Assembly: GCF_001895925.1 (NCBI RefSeq)
Contig: NZ_MPPI01000003.1
Location: 80,603-144,602, forward strand
Direction of reading: 5' to 3'
Source of the DNA: Phormidesmis priestleyi ULC007
GTDB lineage: Bacteria; Cyanobacteriota; Cyanobacteriia; Leptolyngbyales; Leptolyngbyaceae
Length of the DNA stretch: 64,000 nucleotides
Shown here: piece by piece, positions 29,641 to 39,420 of the stretch
Numbering within the stretch: position 1 is the stretch's first letter
Layout of the letters: the number at the start of each line of letters is the position of its first letter
The notes under the pieces: generated by a model
What the model was told of the DNA's origin: nothing
The model's database searches: none
The model's input: only the letters and a program-made list of their open reading frames with translations
Made by a program: the position numbers and the translations under genes

Positions 29641-29919
29641 ATGCGGGTTTGGCTGGCTTGTTTTCTAGTTTTGTTTGGGCTATCAGAACTGTTTCAGTGG
29701 ATGAAGCAGCTTTCGTTGCCGTTGCCTGTATTTATTTTGGGTGGGGCATTTTTGGCGATCGTGTCTAACTACGATCGTCGTGCCGGATTTCCCTTCAACA
29801 TGATCAGTAGCCCAACTCGTGATTCTCAAGCGATGCCTCCCGCACCCGCTCAGACGGTCATTCCCCGATCGTCGTCACCTCAAAAGCCGATCTCATTTAC
29901 GATCCGCAAGTCAGACTAA
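29641..29919 (+). CDS. Small conserved membrane protein
   Basis: Protein of 92 residues with two N-terminal hydrophobic helices (WLACFLVLFGLSELFQWM and LPLPVFILGGAFLAIVSNY) and a Pro/Ser-rich cytoplasmic-looking tail. The pattern looks like a cyanobacterial conserved hypothetical. No function recognised. Divergent from ligA; the half-element AGGATCGTGAATTAAATAAC starts at its stop codon region. Confidence 0.65.
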   Translation: MRVWLACFLVLFGLSELFQWMKQLSLPLPVFILGGAFLAIVSNYDRRAGFPFNMISSPTRDSQAMPPAPAQTVIPRSSSPQKPISFTIRKSD

Positions 29920-29938
29920 GGATCGTGAATTAAATAAC
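29919..29938. repeat. Half-copy of the AGGATCGTGAATTAAATAAC repeat
   Basis: Exact 20-base match to the left end of the element at 5058. No partner inverted end is visible before the DUF29 gene, so this is a solo end. Confidence 0.6.
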
Positions 29939-29968
29939 TCCGACTGTTGCAGTTCATAAACATCGGGG

Positions 29969-30460
29969 TTAACCGCTCTCAGGCAACCAATCTTCCGCCA
30001 ACACTAGCTCTAGAGAATAGGGACACGCATCTGGAAACATCGCAATTTCCAGACTGGTTTGTTTAGCAGCTTGGCGACGTGCCCGTTGATAACTCTCTTC
30101 AAGTTGCTCTGCGGGATAACTTTTTAGACTGGGACTATCTTCAAGAGCCAATTCAATCTGAGTCCGCGCATCCGTGATGGAATCTAACCAACTATCCGAT
30201 CGGCGCTGAGATTGATATTGCCACTTGAGCAGATGCAGTAAAAGACGAGTTAGCTGACTAGCAATTCCTCGCCGTTCACTCTTACCCAAGTCTTCAACCT
30301 CTTCAATCAGATGCAGCACGTCAATTTCGTGCCAGCGGCGCTCCCGCAACAACTGAGTTGTTTGAGCAATCCACGAATTAAAATCTGCCAAGTATGTCTC
30401 ACTCACGATTTGATGCCTACCACTAATCATTACGGAGCGCGGTTGCAACACATTCATCAT
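29969..30460 (-). CDS. DUF29 family protein
   Basis: Protein of 163 residues typical of DUF29: YLADFNSWIAQTTQLLRERRW, then HEIDVLHLIEEVEDLGKSERR, LLLHLLKWQYQ, and the C-terminal YSLELVLAEDWLPE. These small helical proteins are multicopy in cyanobacteria; the function is unknown. The true start may be the internal Met11 or a little further in, since the family begins near SETYLADFNSW. Monocistronic. Confidence 0.85.
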   Translation of the reverse strand: MMNVLQPRSVMISGRHQIVSETYLADFNSWIAQTTQLLRERRWHEIDVLHLIEEVEDLGKSERRGIASQLTRLLLHLLKWQYQSQRRSDSWLDSITDARTQIELALEDSPSLKSYPAEQLEESYQRARRQAAKQTSLEIAMFPDACPYSLELVLAEDWLPESG

Positions 30461-30643
30461 AACGCTTGATACGCATGGCGCTTTTCACATATTAGAGATT
30501 GTGGGCAACATCCCAACTGCGCCCAACCAAAAAATAGGAGGGCTAACGTTCCGATTGAGCGGCTGCAAATGACATCGACACCTTACGTTGTTGACTGCAC
30601 TCAATTTCTGATGCGATCGTAAATGAGAACAGAGCGATCGCAT

Positions 30644-31018
30644 CTAAAACGTAACTTTGTTGAGTTCGACACGACCGCCCTCAAATACTTGCACCATTAG
30701 CTGATAGCCCTCCATCAGGGACATGCCGACAAGTGGTTCTGAATCAGCCTCATCGACCGGGATTTTCAGAAGATTCCCATCCCAGACTAAAACTGCTTCA
30801 TAAACATTGAAAACGCATTCACTCCCATCGCCAAGAATGGCTCGTCCTCGCCTTTTCCATGTCAGATTTAACTGAGCGATTAAATCTGAAGACAGTGAAA
30901 GCCAACCATTAAAGCCTGTGTCCACGATCGCGTCTTGTGTGTAAACCTTTCCATCGGAGCCACAAACTGAAAGTGGAATCATCGGCTCAAAATCTGCGTT
31001 GACGATCCCGATGATCAT
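30644..31018 (-). CDS. Clan AA retropepsin-like aspartic protease
   Basis: Protein of 124 residues with the aspartic protease signature AIVDTGFNG (Asp about 33, Thr, Gly) and a flanking beta-rich fold ending ELNKVTF. It is a single half-barrel, so it would act as a homodimer. Such small proteins are common and mostly uncharacterised in cyanobacteria. The start overlaps the stop of the upstream 90-residue gene as ATGA, so the two are translationally coupled, an arrangement reminiscent of two-gene modules. Confidence 0.8.
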   Translation of the reverse strand: MIIGIVNADFEPMIPLSVCGSDGKVYTQDAIVDTGFNGWLSLSSDLIAQLNLTWKRRGRAILGDGSECVFNVYEAVLVWDGNLLKIPVDEADSEPLVGMSLMEGYQLMVQVFEGGRVELNKVTF

Positions 31019-31287
31019 ACGGCTCTCTTCGTGCGTCCGCCAAATCGACGAACATGGCGGGAACCAATGCGGACAATCCAGATTTGAGCGTTAGGGTGAC
31101 GGGCTTCGAGGCGATCGCAGGCAGCAATTTCACGCGCATCAACTTCAAAGTCTCCGGTTTCGAGGTCGATCGCCACAATTTTACCATGATTGCCTTCCTC
31201 AACTTGGGCGCGAACCTGAGATTCATATATCTCATCGCCACGTCGAGCAAATTCTTCTTTGCTGTAGCGGGGTTGTCGAACTGTCAT
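31015..31287 (-). CDS. Small partner protein of the aspartic protease
   Basis: Protein of 90 residues, charged, with a helical N-terminus (YSKEEFARRGDEIYESQVRAQVEE) and a beta C-terminus (GKIVAIDLETGDFEVD, then AQIWIVRIG). Related small proteins are frequently encoded just upstream of the retropepsin-like gene in cyanobacteria. Coupled to it by an ATGA overlap. Role unknown; antitoxin-like behaviour is only an inference from arrangement and size. Confidence 0.7.
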   Translation of the reverse strand: MTVRQPRYSKEEFARRGDEIYESQVRAQVEEGNHGKIVAIDLETGDFEVDAREIAACDRLEARHPNAQIWIVRIGSRHVRRFGGRTKRAV

Positions 31288-31411
31288 CGGCTTGACCTCG
31301 TTTCAACGTTAATCCCCCACATCTTAACTTGGGAGACTAATTGTTTTCCTCAAGGACTATGTTAGGCAGAACAATTGCACCTTTTTAATCAAGTTTTTAC
31401 TAATCTTACGG

Positions 31412-32398
31412 CTAAGGCAGCGGAATTCCCAATGAACGAATGGCAAGCTTGACAATTCCTTTAACAACATCACTGACTGCTGCATCACCCAAGGATTGAC
31501 TCCACTTAACCAATTTGTCCTGCATTGTTCGATTGTTCTGAGCTTGAGTTGCTAAATCTTCTGCTACCCGCTTTTGAGCAACTTCAACTGTTACACCTCG
31601 ATTTTGCAACTGCTCAATTAAATCTTCGATAGGTGCCGCTGCCAAGCTTAAATCCTGACTGAGATGAAGGTAATTGACCTCATCTTCGTAAATACTCGGA
31701 GCACTTTCATTCAGATATTCTCTGCCTCTAAAATCGTCTCTATCAGGTAGAGTGAGTATAGTAGGCTGACTTAATATTAGACTAAGTAAATTAGCAAGTT
31801 TTGATGTGACATAGGAAGGGATTAATTTATGATTTTTCGTTCCCGAATAGATCACGAACCTAATTAAGCTGTGATAGAAATCAACTGCTGCACGTTGGGC
31901 GGGCTTAGTAAACTCGTGATGTTTAAGAATATCCCCTAGCGCATAGTAGATTGCGTGAGACACGAGAAAAGCGTGGTCAGTATCAGCATCGTAAAGGTCA
32001 TAGTCTTCTACTTTGACTTTGAGAGGATAACCGACTTCTTTTGCTATCCCGTAAATAGCTTTTGCCGCACCGTATACCTTTTCGCGTCCGTAATTTGTAC
32101 TAATTACGGAACAAATAGACTGATTAAATTCAGGTTCACCATAATTTTCTAACTGACACAAAATCCTGCAATAATATCCGATTGCGCGAATACAATTATC
32201 CACCCCAACATCTACAAGAAATTCATCGGGTGCATGAACTTCAAACATTTCTTGTAAATGCCTAAAAAACGCTCCTGATCTGCTGGCTGGAATCGATTCG
32301 TAGAAAACTGATGAAAGCTTCCACACTCCGCCATACCACTCCATCATGCTGTACAAGGGCATTGAGGAGTACTTTTGTAATTCTTCGGCAGATAACAT
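31412..32398 (-). CDS. Unrecognised helical protein
   Basis: Protein of 328 residues that I cannot assign. Mostly helical, no signal peptide, no clear catalytic motif. The last 60 residues (EDLIEQLQNRGVTVEVAQKRVA, then WSQSLGDAAVSDVVKGIVKLA) look like a separate small C-terminal module. My recollection is that similar tails end NACHT- or pentapeptide-type cyanobacterial proteins, but I cannot verify that. It stands alone between the protease pair and lysS and has slightly AT-richer composition than lysS, which is compatible with transfer. Confidence 0.65.
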   Translation of the reverse strand: MLSAEELQKYSSMPLYSMMEWYGGVWKLSSVFYESIPASRSGAFFRHLQEMFEVHAPDEFLVDVGVDNCIRAIGYYCRILCQLENYGEPEFNQSICSVISTNYGREKVYGAAKAIYGIAKEVGYPLKVKVEDYDLYDADTDHAFLVSHAIYYALGDILKHHEFTKPAQRAAVDFYHSLIRFVIYSGTKNHKLIPSYVTSKLANLLSLILSQPTILTLPDRDDFRGREYLNESAPSIYEDEVNYLHLSQDLSLAAAPIEDLIEQLQNRGVTVEVAQKRVAEDLATQAQNNRTMQDKLVKWSQSLGDAAVSDVVKGIVKLAIRSLGIPLP

Positions 32399-32617
32399 AG
32401 GTACAAAGAGAGAAAGGTCTAATGAGGATCTACACTAGCTAATTTGACTGTTCCTTAAACTTTAGCCCTAATCTTGCAGATTACTGACCTCGAAAATCCT
32501 TTCAAACACTAAAGGTTTACTCCACGTTCCCGCAGACTTCACCCTTATAATAGAAAGCTGCTATTAGCCTTCAGTTGCATCCTGCTTCTTGGCTGCGTAT
32601 CCAGGAATTTTTAAGCC

Positions 32618-34132
32618 ATGTCAGACGATCTTCGCGCTACTCGCCTCGAAAAAGTTGAGCAACTCAAGCAACTAGGCGTAAACCCCTACGCTTATCGGTG
32701 GCAGTCAACCCACCACGCTGCCGAATTGCAGGAAAAATATGCTGACTTAGCCAGCGGTGAAGAAGTCAAAATCGAAGTCGCGATCGCAGGCAGAATCATG
32801 GCGCGGCGCGTCTTCGGCAAACTGGCATTTTTCACGCTGCAAGACGAGACGGGCACGATTCAGCTTTATCTCGACAAAACGCGCATTCAAGAAAACATGG
32901 GTGAGGCAGACCCTCAAGCCTTTGACCATCTCAAGCAACTCACCGACGCGGGTGACATCATTGGCGCAAAAGGCACCGTCAAGCGCACCGAAAAAGGCGA
33001 ACTCTCGGTCTACGTCAATGAATATGTGATGTTGACCAAATCGCTGCTGCCCCTGCCCGACAAATGGCACGGCTTAACCGATGTCGCAAAACGCTATCGT
33101 CAACGCTATGTTGATTTAATCGTCAACCCCGAAGTGCGGCAAACCTTTCGTCGTCGTGCCCTGATTACTGCGGGAATTCGTCGCTATTTGGATCAGCAAG
33201 GCTTTATCGAAATCGAAACGCCCGTTCTTTTGTCAGAAGCGGGAGGAGCCGATGCGCGTCCGTTTGTCACCTATCACAACACGATGGATATGGAGCTTTA
33301 TCTCCGCATTGCCACCGAGTTGCACCTGAAGCGCTTAATCGTGGGTGGTTTTGAGAAAGTGTTTGAACTGGGGCGCATCTTTAGAAACGAAGGCGTTTCG
33401 ACCCGACATAATCCAGAATTTACGTCGATCGAGGTCTATCAGGCATACGCTGACTATCACGATATGATGGCGCTGACCGAAGCGATCATTACCACCGTTG
33501 CTCAAGAAGTCTTGGAGACTTTAAAGATTACTTACCAAGGCGAAGACATCGATCTGACTCCTCCCTGGCGTAGGGTCACGATGCACGACGTTGTTCAAGA
33601 AAAAACCGGACTAGATTTCACGCAGTTCCAAACTTTAGACGAGGCAAAAGTCGCGGCAAAAACGGCTGGACTGCATGACATTGAGAAGTGTGGCTCGATC
33701 GAAAGACTTCTCAACGAAGCCTTTGAACAAAAGGTAGAAGACACCCTAATCCAACCGACGTTTGTTTTAGATTATCCCGTCGAGATTTCGCCACTCGCAA
33801 AACCGCATCGCTCAAAGCCTGGGCTGGTCGAGCGATTTGAGCTATTCATCGTCGGACGGGAAACTGCAAATAGTTTTTCGGAGTTAACCGATCCTTTAGA
33901 TCAACGATCGCGACTAGAGGCACAAGCCGATCGTAAAGCCGCCGGAGATCTCGAAGCCCAAGGCGTTGACGAAGACTTTCTCACTGCGCTGGAATATGGA
34001 ATGCCGCCAACTGGAGGGTTGGGAATCGGCATCGATCGACTAGTCATGGTGCTGACTGATGCCCCTAGCATTCGCGACGTGATCGCCTTCCCATTACTAA
34101 AACCTGAGAAATCTGATTCCGAGGAGTCTTAG
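32618..34132 (+). CDS. lysS: Lysyl-tRNA synthetase (class II)
   Basis: Charges tRNA-Lys with lysine. The 504-residue protein has the N-terminal OB-fold anticodon-binding domain ([24 protein letters not shown]), motif 2 ([15 protein letters not shown]) and motif 3 ([11 protein letters not shown]). Usual length. Monocistronic, with its own upstream spacer of about 220 bp. Confidence 0.97.
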   Translation: MSDDLRATRLEKVEQLKQLGVNPYAYRWQSTHHAAELQEKYADLASGEEVKIEVAIAGRIMARRVFGKLAFFTLQDETGTIQLYLDKTRIQENMGEADPQAFDHLKQLTDAGDIIGAKGTVKRTEKGELSVYVNEYVMLTKSLLPLPDKWHGLTDVAKRYRQRYVDLIVNPEVRQTFRRRALITAGIRRYLDQQGFIEIETPVLLSEAGGADARPFVTYHNTMDMELYLRIATELHLKRLIVGGFEKVFELGRIFRNEGVSTRHNPEFTSIEVYQAYADYHDMMALTEAIITTVAQEVLETLKITYQGEDIDLTPPWRRVTMHDVVQEKTGLDFTQFQTLDEAKVAAKTAGLHDIEKCGSIERLLNEAFEQKVEDTLIQPTFVLDYPVEISPLAKPHRSKPGLVERFELFIVGRETANSFSELTDPLDQRSRLEAQADRKAAGDLEAQGVDEDFLTALEYGMPPTGGLGIGIDRLVMVLTDAPSIRDVIAFPLLKPEKSDSEES

Positions 34133-34234
34133 AAAGATCTGTGCGGGAAGTCAATTTTTATCGAACATAGACTGATGATTGCCCTGTTGAAGAATGTTTA
34201 GATTCTTTATCAGGCAACAATGGTTCGGACAAAA

Positions 34235-34901
34235 TTAGGCAGCAATCACGCCGTAAGAGCCTAGGGTTTGGTAGTTAGGGTGGGATTTAATCTCCGGTGG
34301 GGAGAGGTCTAACGTTGAGATCAAGGTGTCCAGCAAATGGTCATTGAGTGCCCGTCGCTTGACACTTGCCATCGAGAAGACAAAGGAGCTTCCAGCTTGG
34401 CAAGATTGAGAGCGGTGAAACTGGCATTGAAATGGAAATCCAGCTTTTTGACCGACCGCGCTTGGCAGGCACACAGTCCGGTGAATTGTTTCGCGTCTCG
34501 GAAGAGAAATTCGATTTGAAAGCGCAGTTTGTAGAACTGCATAATCTGAGTCGGGTCTTGTTCGACATCCGACATCAGTGCTGAACAGCAGGCAAGTGCG
34601 AACTCGGTGAAGGCGATGGTCTACCAGGTAGGTGACTCGAATCGCCCGTTTCAACGAGACGTGCCAGACTCGTTGGGTGTAGAGGTCAAACTGGGGTTGC
34701 ACGGTTTCCACAAAGGTGAAGCGGGTGAGGTCTTGGAGGTCAACTTTGCTGTCGTACTGACGGGGGTGCCCCGCTGCTTCTGCACCCCGGTATGCTAAAT
34801 ATTGCACCGTTGAGGGGAGTTGAGGGCGTATCAGGGTGAGATGCCCCAGATCTTGATCCATCCGGTGCGCTTTGTTTCTAATCTGCACCCTATCTGATGG
34901 A
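34235..34901 (-). pseudogene. IS4-type DDE transposase remnant
   Basis: Two reading frames together make the C-terminal part of a transposase. One frame carries DQDLGHLTLIRP and RVWHVSLKRAIRVTYLV; after a frameshift near 34575, another carries MQFYKLRFQIEFLFRDAKQFTG (containing the YxxRxxxExxF-like YREK region) and LDFHFNASFTALNLAKLE. The N-terminal half is missing. Sequence ends in a perfect inverted repeat at 34884-34930. Non-functional. Confidence 0.7.
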
Positions 34902-34930
34902 CAGAAAAGCTATCCATCAGATAGGGTGCA
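34884..34930. repeat. Perfect 18-bp inverted repeat at the border of the transposase remnant
   Basis: TGCACCCTATCTGATGGA (34884-34901) is followed after 11 nt by its exact reverse complement (34913-34930). The left arm reads into the transposase frame, so the right arm is an inverted copy of transposase coding sequence. Confidence 0.85.
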
Positions 34931-35064
34931 AAAACTGTCTGGACTATTGCAAAACCGAACCCTCATTCAATTGGGAATGAAGGCTGCTTAACTATCATAG
35001 CGATCGCGCTAAAATTGTCCGTGCTTTGATTGCTGCACTCAATTTTTGATGAGATCGCTCTACA

Positions 35065-35397
35065 TTACATTGCCAGTTTATTGACGTGATCTAACATTTG
35101 CAACCCATGAATCAGAGACGAGCCGCCCCGAATTGCCGTTGCGACATGCACGGCTTCGGTCATTTGCTCTAGGTCTGAGCCTTGCTGCAAGGACTCTTTG
35201 CTATAAGCCTCAATGCAATAAGGACACTGAACGGTGTGAGCAACCGCCAGCGCAATCAACGCTTTTTCTCGCTTTGACAATGCTCCTTCTGCAAACACAG
35301 CTCCATAGTAAGCAAAGAACTTCTCCGCCAACTCAGGGTTGCCCTCGCCGATTTGACCAAAATGGGGCAAGTGTTCGGGCTTGTAATAGTTATCCAT
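35065..35397 (-). CDS. AhpD-like carboxymuconolactone-decarboxylase family protein (arsenosugar-type peroxidase-like)
   Basis: Protein of 110 residues with the AhpD-type core: LSKREKALIALAVAHTVQCPYCIEAYSKE, where CPYC is the redox-active cysteine pair and the following helix supplies the conserved His-like position (AVHVATAIRGG). The sequence pattern (PELAEKFFAYYGAVFAEGAL) matches what I recall as the arsenosugar-biosynthesis-associated peroxidase-like family, but no arsS or other arsenic gene is adjacent, so the physiological role here is open. Divergent from the pentapeptide gene. Confidence 0.75.
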   Translation of the reverse strand: MDNYYKPEHLPHFGQIGEGNPELAEKFFAYYGAVFAEGALSKREKALIALAVAHTVQCPYCIEAYSKESLQQGSDLEQMTEAVHVATAIRGGSSLIHGLQMLDHVNKLAM

Positions 35398-35456
35398 AGG
35401 GGTTCTCCTCCGATATGCTTAACTTGAGTGAGTTCTCACGCATTTGCAAACTAACT

Positions 35457-35987
35457 ATGAAACGTTCTCTTCCGATCGCGTTCTTTCTGAGCTTAACGTT
35501 AGGGGCGGCTGTGATGGCTGCCAATCCAACTCAGGTGCAAAAATTGCTCAATTCTGGAGAATGCATTAACTGTGATTTATCAGAGGCGAGTCTCTATAGC
35601 TATGTTTTGGATGGCGTTAATTTGACGGGTGCCAATTTGAGTGCGGCAGCGCTGCAAGGTTCTAAACTCAACTCAGCAAATTTGAGCAATGTGAAGGGCG
35701 ATCGCGTAAATTTAGCGCTTGTGCAATTAAAAGATGCCAACTTGCAGAACGCAAACTTAACTAAAGCCAATTTGTTTGGAGCCGATTTAAGAAACGCCGA
35801 TCTTTCGGGTGCAAATTTACAAGAAGCGATCTTAGAAGGAGCCGATCTCAGAGGCGCAAATCTTAATCAAGCCAATCTTCAAAAGGCTAATTTTGTGAAA
35901 GCAAAAATGGCAGGCGCAACGCTAGAAGGTGCAAAACTTGGAGGAGCCAGAATGCCAGACGGCAGCGAGTATAAACAGCAGAAATAA
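35457..35987 (+). CDS. Exported pentapeptide-repeat protein
   Basis: Protein of 176 residues. Signal peptide MKRSLPIAFFLSLTLGAAVMA, a CINCDLSEASL segment with two cysteines, then about 20 A(D/N)Lxx pentapeptides (for example GANLSAAALQGSKLNSANLS) forming a right-handed quadrilateral helix. Likely periplasmic. Function unknown, as for most of the family. Start chosen at the ATG giving a clean signal peptide; an upstream start at 35415 is possible. Confidence 0.85.
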   Translation: MKRSLPIAFFLSLTLGAAVMAANPTQVQKLLNSGECINCDLSEASLYSYVLDGVNLTGANLSAAALQGSKLNSANLSNVKGDRVNLALVQLKDANLQNANLTKANLFGADLRNADLSGANLQEAILEGADLRGANLNQANLQKANFVKAKMAGATLEGAKLGGARMPDGSEYKQQK

Positions 35988-36303
35988 CGCTAATCAAATC
36001 ACCAAATCGCATTCAAACTGAGAACAAACCCAGGTAAAATCTCTTAGCTGCAAAAGTTATCGCGTCCGGTGAGCGCGAATGTTATGCCACTCACATTCCA
36101 GTTGTGGCAGTAGAGGACAAAGGTGAAATTTGTCGCATGGTCTCAACAAGGGAGAATTCTAAATTTCCTACTCCTTCGGTTATTTCGTGTAGAGTCTCAG
36201 TAATTCAGCATAATACAGAAGTATTAGTGATGATGGAGAAGCGGTGACGATCGCAAACTAGTTCTGTTAAGCTTTTAAAGGGGATTAATTAGGGGGAACT
36301 CAA
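35988..36303. other. Intergenic region before the VapBC-like pair
   Basis: An ATG-less open frame at about 36045-36246 (LAAKVIASGERECYATHIPV) looks faintly protein-like and may be the stump of a lost gene; otherwise I see no gene. A promoter for the toxin pair is expected near 36220-36290. Confidence 0.3.
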
Positions 36304-36519
36304 ATGGCGACCAATACTTCTTTAGAGGAACGGCTGGCAGCAGTAGAAGCAGCGATTGCTGAGTTGCAGAAGCAAGTTGCGACTCCTCAGCCGAACAACT
36401 GGCTGCAACAAATTACAGGGTCTTTTAAGGATGAACCTGCTTTTGAAGGGGTGCTTGCTTATGGTCGAGCGATTCGTCAAGGCGATGAGTCTCTCCTCGA
36501 AGCGCAAGACGAGTCGTGA
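36304..36519 (+). CDS. Antitoxin of a PIN-type module
   Basis: Protein of 71 residues: an N-terminal coiled-coil-like helix (SLEERLAAVEAAIAELQKQV) and a flexible tail (GSFKDEPAFEGVLAYGRAIR) that resembles toxin-binding tails of VapB-like antitoxins in cyanobacteria. No DNA-binding fold is obvious. Its last 4 bp overlap the GTG start of the PIN toxin (GTGA). Confidence 0.8.
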   Translation: MATNTSLEERLAAVEAAIAELQKQVATPQPNNWLQQITGSFKDEPAFEGVLAYGRAIRQGDESLLEAQDES

Positions 36520-36944
36520 AATATTTGTTAGATACGGATCATCTGAGCATTCTTCAGCGGCAAGCAGGGCAGGACTACACCAACCTTTCGAGTCGCATGG
36601 CTCACTACCCACTATCAGATTTCGCTGTCTCAATTGTGACATTTCACGAGCAGATGCTTGGCAGCCATACTTATATCAATCGCGCTCGCAGTCTGGATGA
36701 CCTGGTGAATGGGTATGAACTGATGACGCGACTTGTCCGCGATTTCAAGGTGTTGCCGCTTGTCTCATTTGATCCAGGTGCAGCTATGGCACTGAATCAA
36801 TTACAGTTGCAACGAATTCAACTGGGAAAAATGGATGCTCGGATTGCAGCTATTGGGCTATCCCGTGAATTGGTTGTGTTAACTCGTAATCATCGAGATT
36901 TTGTTAAAGTGGCGGGGTTAATACTCGAAGATTGGACAGTTTGA
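36516..36944 (+). CDS. VapC-like PIN-domain toxin
   Basis: PIN-type RNase of 142 residues. Acidic metal-binding residues are visible in YLLDTDHLS (Asp6, Asp8), SIVTFHE, and KMDARIAA near the C-terminus; LTRNHRDFVKV completes the family pattern. GTG start overlapping the antitoxin stop, so translation is coupled. The 3' end overlaps a truncated Uma2 frame on the other strand. Confidence 0.88.
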   Translation: MKYLLDTDHLSILQRQAGQDYTNLSSRMAHYPLSDFAVSIVTFHEQMLGSHTYINRARSLDDLVNGYELMTRLVRDFKVLPLVSFDPGAAMALNQLQLQRIQLGKMDARIAAIGLSRELVVLTRNHRDFVKVAGLILEDWTV

Positions 36945-37103
36945 AGCATCAACAGAGATAGTCGCGTTGATCGCGGCATAATGGGAACGCTCTCCTTGGG
37001 CATTGGGTTCAAATTTCACCTCTGGATTTGCTCGACAAAGCTGATAAAACTGCTCGTCGGTCATCTCGATCACAGGGTTGAAATTGATGGTGTAGGCTGT
37101 CAT
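36918..37103 (-). pseudogene. Uma2-family N-terminal fragment
   Basis: The 61-codon frame starts [21 protein letters not shown] and LCRANPEVKFEPNAQGE, the characteristic N-terminus of Uma2/DUF820 proteins, then diverges (RSHYAAINAT) and stops; all nuclease motifs are missing. Its ATG overlaps the mnmG stop as ATGA, so it is still translationally coupled to mnmG. Confidence 0.6.
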
Positions 37104-39007
37104 CTCAGCACTTCCGCAGCTTGGCGAGATTGGATTTCTAAATAAACGAGCAGGGCGTTAATGTCAGCAGGATTGACCCCGCCGATACGAGTTGCTTGTC
37201 CGATCGTCATTGGTTTGACTTTCGCTAACTTTTCTCTCGACTCTTTTGAGAGGGTGGCGATCGTAGCATAGTCTAAATCATCTGGCAGCTTGCGATGTTC
37301 TTGACGAGCGGTTTGATCAATCTGCTGCTGCTGACGTTGAATATAGCCAGAATATTTGATGTCAATTTCTGCGCCTTCTTTTTCAGCCCGATCGAGCGAA
37401 GTGTTTGCTAATCCATGCCGTTCTAAATCCACGTAGTGGAACCCAGAGCGACGTAAAAGTTCTGCTAATGTGATTGAACCTTTAATCGCTTGTTGTGTGT
37501 TTTCAGCAATTACTTTGCCAATCTCGTCGCGTTCTTTGATGCGTGTCTCGTGCAATCGCTCTTTTTCAGCCGTGATTTTTTCTTGCTTGGCGGTGTAGAG
37601 TTGCCAGCGCCGATCGTCGATCAGTCCAATTTCTCGACCCAGTGACGTGAGACGCTGGTCAGCATTGTCCGATCGCAGGAGTAAGCGATATTCCGATCGC
37701 GAGGTCAACACCCGATAAGGTTCGCGCAAATCTTTAGTACACAAATCATCGATCAGCGTGCCGATATAGCTCTGCTCACGCGGGAAGACAATCATCTCCT
37801 GATGGTGACAAAATCGAGCCGCATTTACGCCCGCGACTAATCCTTGAGCCGCCGCTTCTTCATAGCCTGTGGTGCCGTTGATCTGACCTGCACAAAACAG
37901 TCCATCTACTTTTTTAGTCATCAAAGTGGGATAGCACTGCGTCGCTGGCAGATAGTCATAATCGACCGCATAGGCAGGACGCAGCATCGCACAATTTTCT
38001 AAACCGGGGAGCGATCGCAGCATTTGCAATTGAATCGTTTCGGGCAACCCGGTCGAAAACCCTTGAATATAAAGCTCTGGAATGTCGCGTCCTTCTGGTT
38101 CGATAAAGATCTGATGGCTCTCTTTATCGGCAAAACGGACAATTTTGTCTTCGATGCTGGGGCAATAGCGCGGCCCTTTAGAATCAACCCAGCCTCCATA
38201 CACCGGGGAGAGATGGAGATTTTCGCGAATGATCCGGTGAGTCTCTGCGGTGGTGCGCGTCAGATGACAAGGAATCTGTTCGCGCTCAATCCACACGTCT
38301 GGATCAAAACTGAACCAGCGAACATCGGTATCGCCAGGTTGTGGTTCTAAGTTTGAGAAGTTTACAGAGCGGCGATCGACTCTTGCAGGTGTTCCAGTTT
38401 TTAAGCGCCCCGTCTCAAATCCCAATCGATTTAGCGTCTCGGTCAATCCTACCGCCGCAAACTCTCCGGCTCGTCCTGCCGCCATTGACTTGTTGCCAAC
38501 CCAAATCATCCCACCCAAAAACGTCCCGGTGGTCAGCACGACCGCTTTGCATTCAAACGCCACCCCAAAGTAGGTTTGCACTCCAACGATTTCGTCATTT
38601 GCACCTAAGACAAGATCCGTCGCCATGCCTTCGCGAATGGTCAAATTCTCTTGATTTTCGACCACGCCCTTCATTACCGCCGCGTATTCGCGCTTGTCGG
38701 TTTGCGCCCGCAGTGCCCACACCGCCGGGCCTCTTGACGCATTGAGAATGCGCTTTTGTAAGTAGGTACGATCGCTGACCTTGCCAATCTCGCCGCCCAG
38801 CGCATCGACTTCATGCACCAATTGTGACTTTGCCGGGCCGCCGACCGCCGGGTTACACGGCTGCCACGCGATTTTATCGAGGTTTAGCGTCAGCAGCAGC
38901 GTGCGACAGCCCAGTCGAGCGCTGGCCAGTGCCGCTTCACAGCCAGAATGTCCGGCTCCGACGACCACCACATCAAAGGCATCAATAAAATCTATAGGGG
39001 CGTTCAT
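37100..39007 (-). CDS. mnmG: tRNA uridine-5-carboxymethylaminomethyl synthesis enzyme MnmG (GidA)
   Basis: FAD enzyme that with MnmE modifies U34 of tRNAs. The 635-residue protein has the FAD Rossmann motif [20 protein letters not shown], the conserved [21 protein letters not shown] (given in part), the GidA signatures [12 protein letters not shown] and [18 protein letters not shown], and the C-terminal helical tRNA-binding domain. I start at the ATG giving [19 protein letters not shown], the family N-terminus; an in-frame ATG at 39061 adds 18 residues. The Uma2 fragment is coupled to its stop. Confidence 0.95.
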   Translation of the reverse strand: MNAPIDFIDAFDVVVVGAGHSGCEAALASARLGCRTLLLTLNLDKIAWQPCNPAVGGPAKSQLVHEVDALGGEIGKVSDRTYLQKRILNASRGPAVWALRAQTDKREYAAVMKGVVENQENLTIREGMATDLVLGANDEIVGVQTYFGVAFECKAVVLTTGTFLGGMIWVGNKSMAAGRAGEFAAVGLTETLNRLGFETGRLKTGTPARVDRRSVNFSNLEPQPGDTDVRWFSFDPDVWIEREQIPCHLTRTTAETHRIIRENLHLSPVYGGWVDSKGPRYCPSIEDKIVRFADKESHQIFIEPEGRDIPELYIQGFSTGLPETIQLQMLRSLPGLENCAMLRPAYAVDYDYLPATQCYPTLMTKKVDGLFCAGQINGTTGYEEAAAQGLVAGVNAARFCHHQEMIVFPREQSYIGTLIDDLCTKDLREPYRVLTSRSEYRLLLRSDNADQRLTSLGREIGLIDDRRWQLYTAKQEKITAEKERLHETRIKERDEIGKVIAENTQQAIKGSITLAELLRRSGFHYVDLERHGLANTSLDRAEKEGAEIDIKYSGYIQRQQQQIDQTARQEHRKLPDDLDYATIATLSKESREKLAKVKPMTIGQATRIGGVNPADINALLVYLEIQSRQAAEVLR

Positions 39008-39237
39008 GGCGACGGGGTGCGGCAAGAGGTCAGGCTCTATTTTAACGGGTAGCGCTGGCATTCAACTTTTCAAGCAAACGAAACATTGCCCATCGTCTTA
39101 AACGATCGTCATACGACATAATGATTCTGTCTCCCCCATTGAGTTTGGAGCAAAAGCCAGTGCAGAACTTTCCACGGGACGCACTGGCTTCTACTTTTGA
39201 TCGTCTTTGAACCAAAATAGCACTTGATTGAGTAAAA

Positions 39238-39420
39238 ATGAACCAAGATGAACCACAAAAAACAAAGGAATCTTCTCGGCGTTTGAATGTCCCTTTGACG
39301 GAGGACGAGAGCGAAAAGCTTAAAAAACTGGCAAAAGTAGAAGAGCGATCGGAAGGCAAAACAGCCCAAAGGTTAATTCGAGATGGTTTGAAGAAAGCGG
39401 AAGAAGAAGGAAAAATTTGA
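39238..39420 (+). CDS. Small ribbon-helix-helix-like protein
   Basis: Protein of 60 residues with a beta strand (RRLNVPLTEDESEKLKKLAK) and two helices (KTAQRLIRDGLKKAEEE), the layout of a CopG/Arc-type DNA-binding protein. No toxin gene follows closely, so it could be an orphan antitoxin or a small regulator. Very charged, Lys/Glu-rich. Confidence 0.6.
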   Translation: MNQDEPQKTKESSRRLNVPLTEDESEKLKKLAKVEERSEGKTAQRLIRDGLKKAEEEGKI

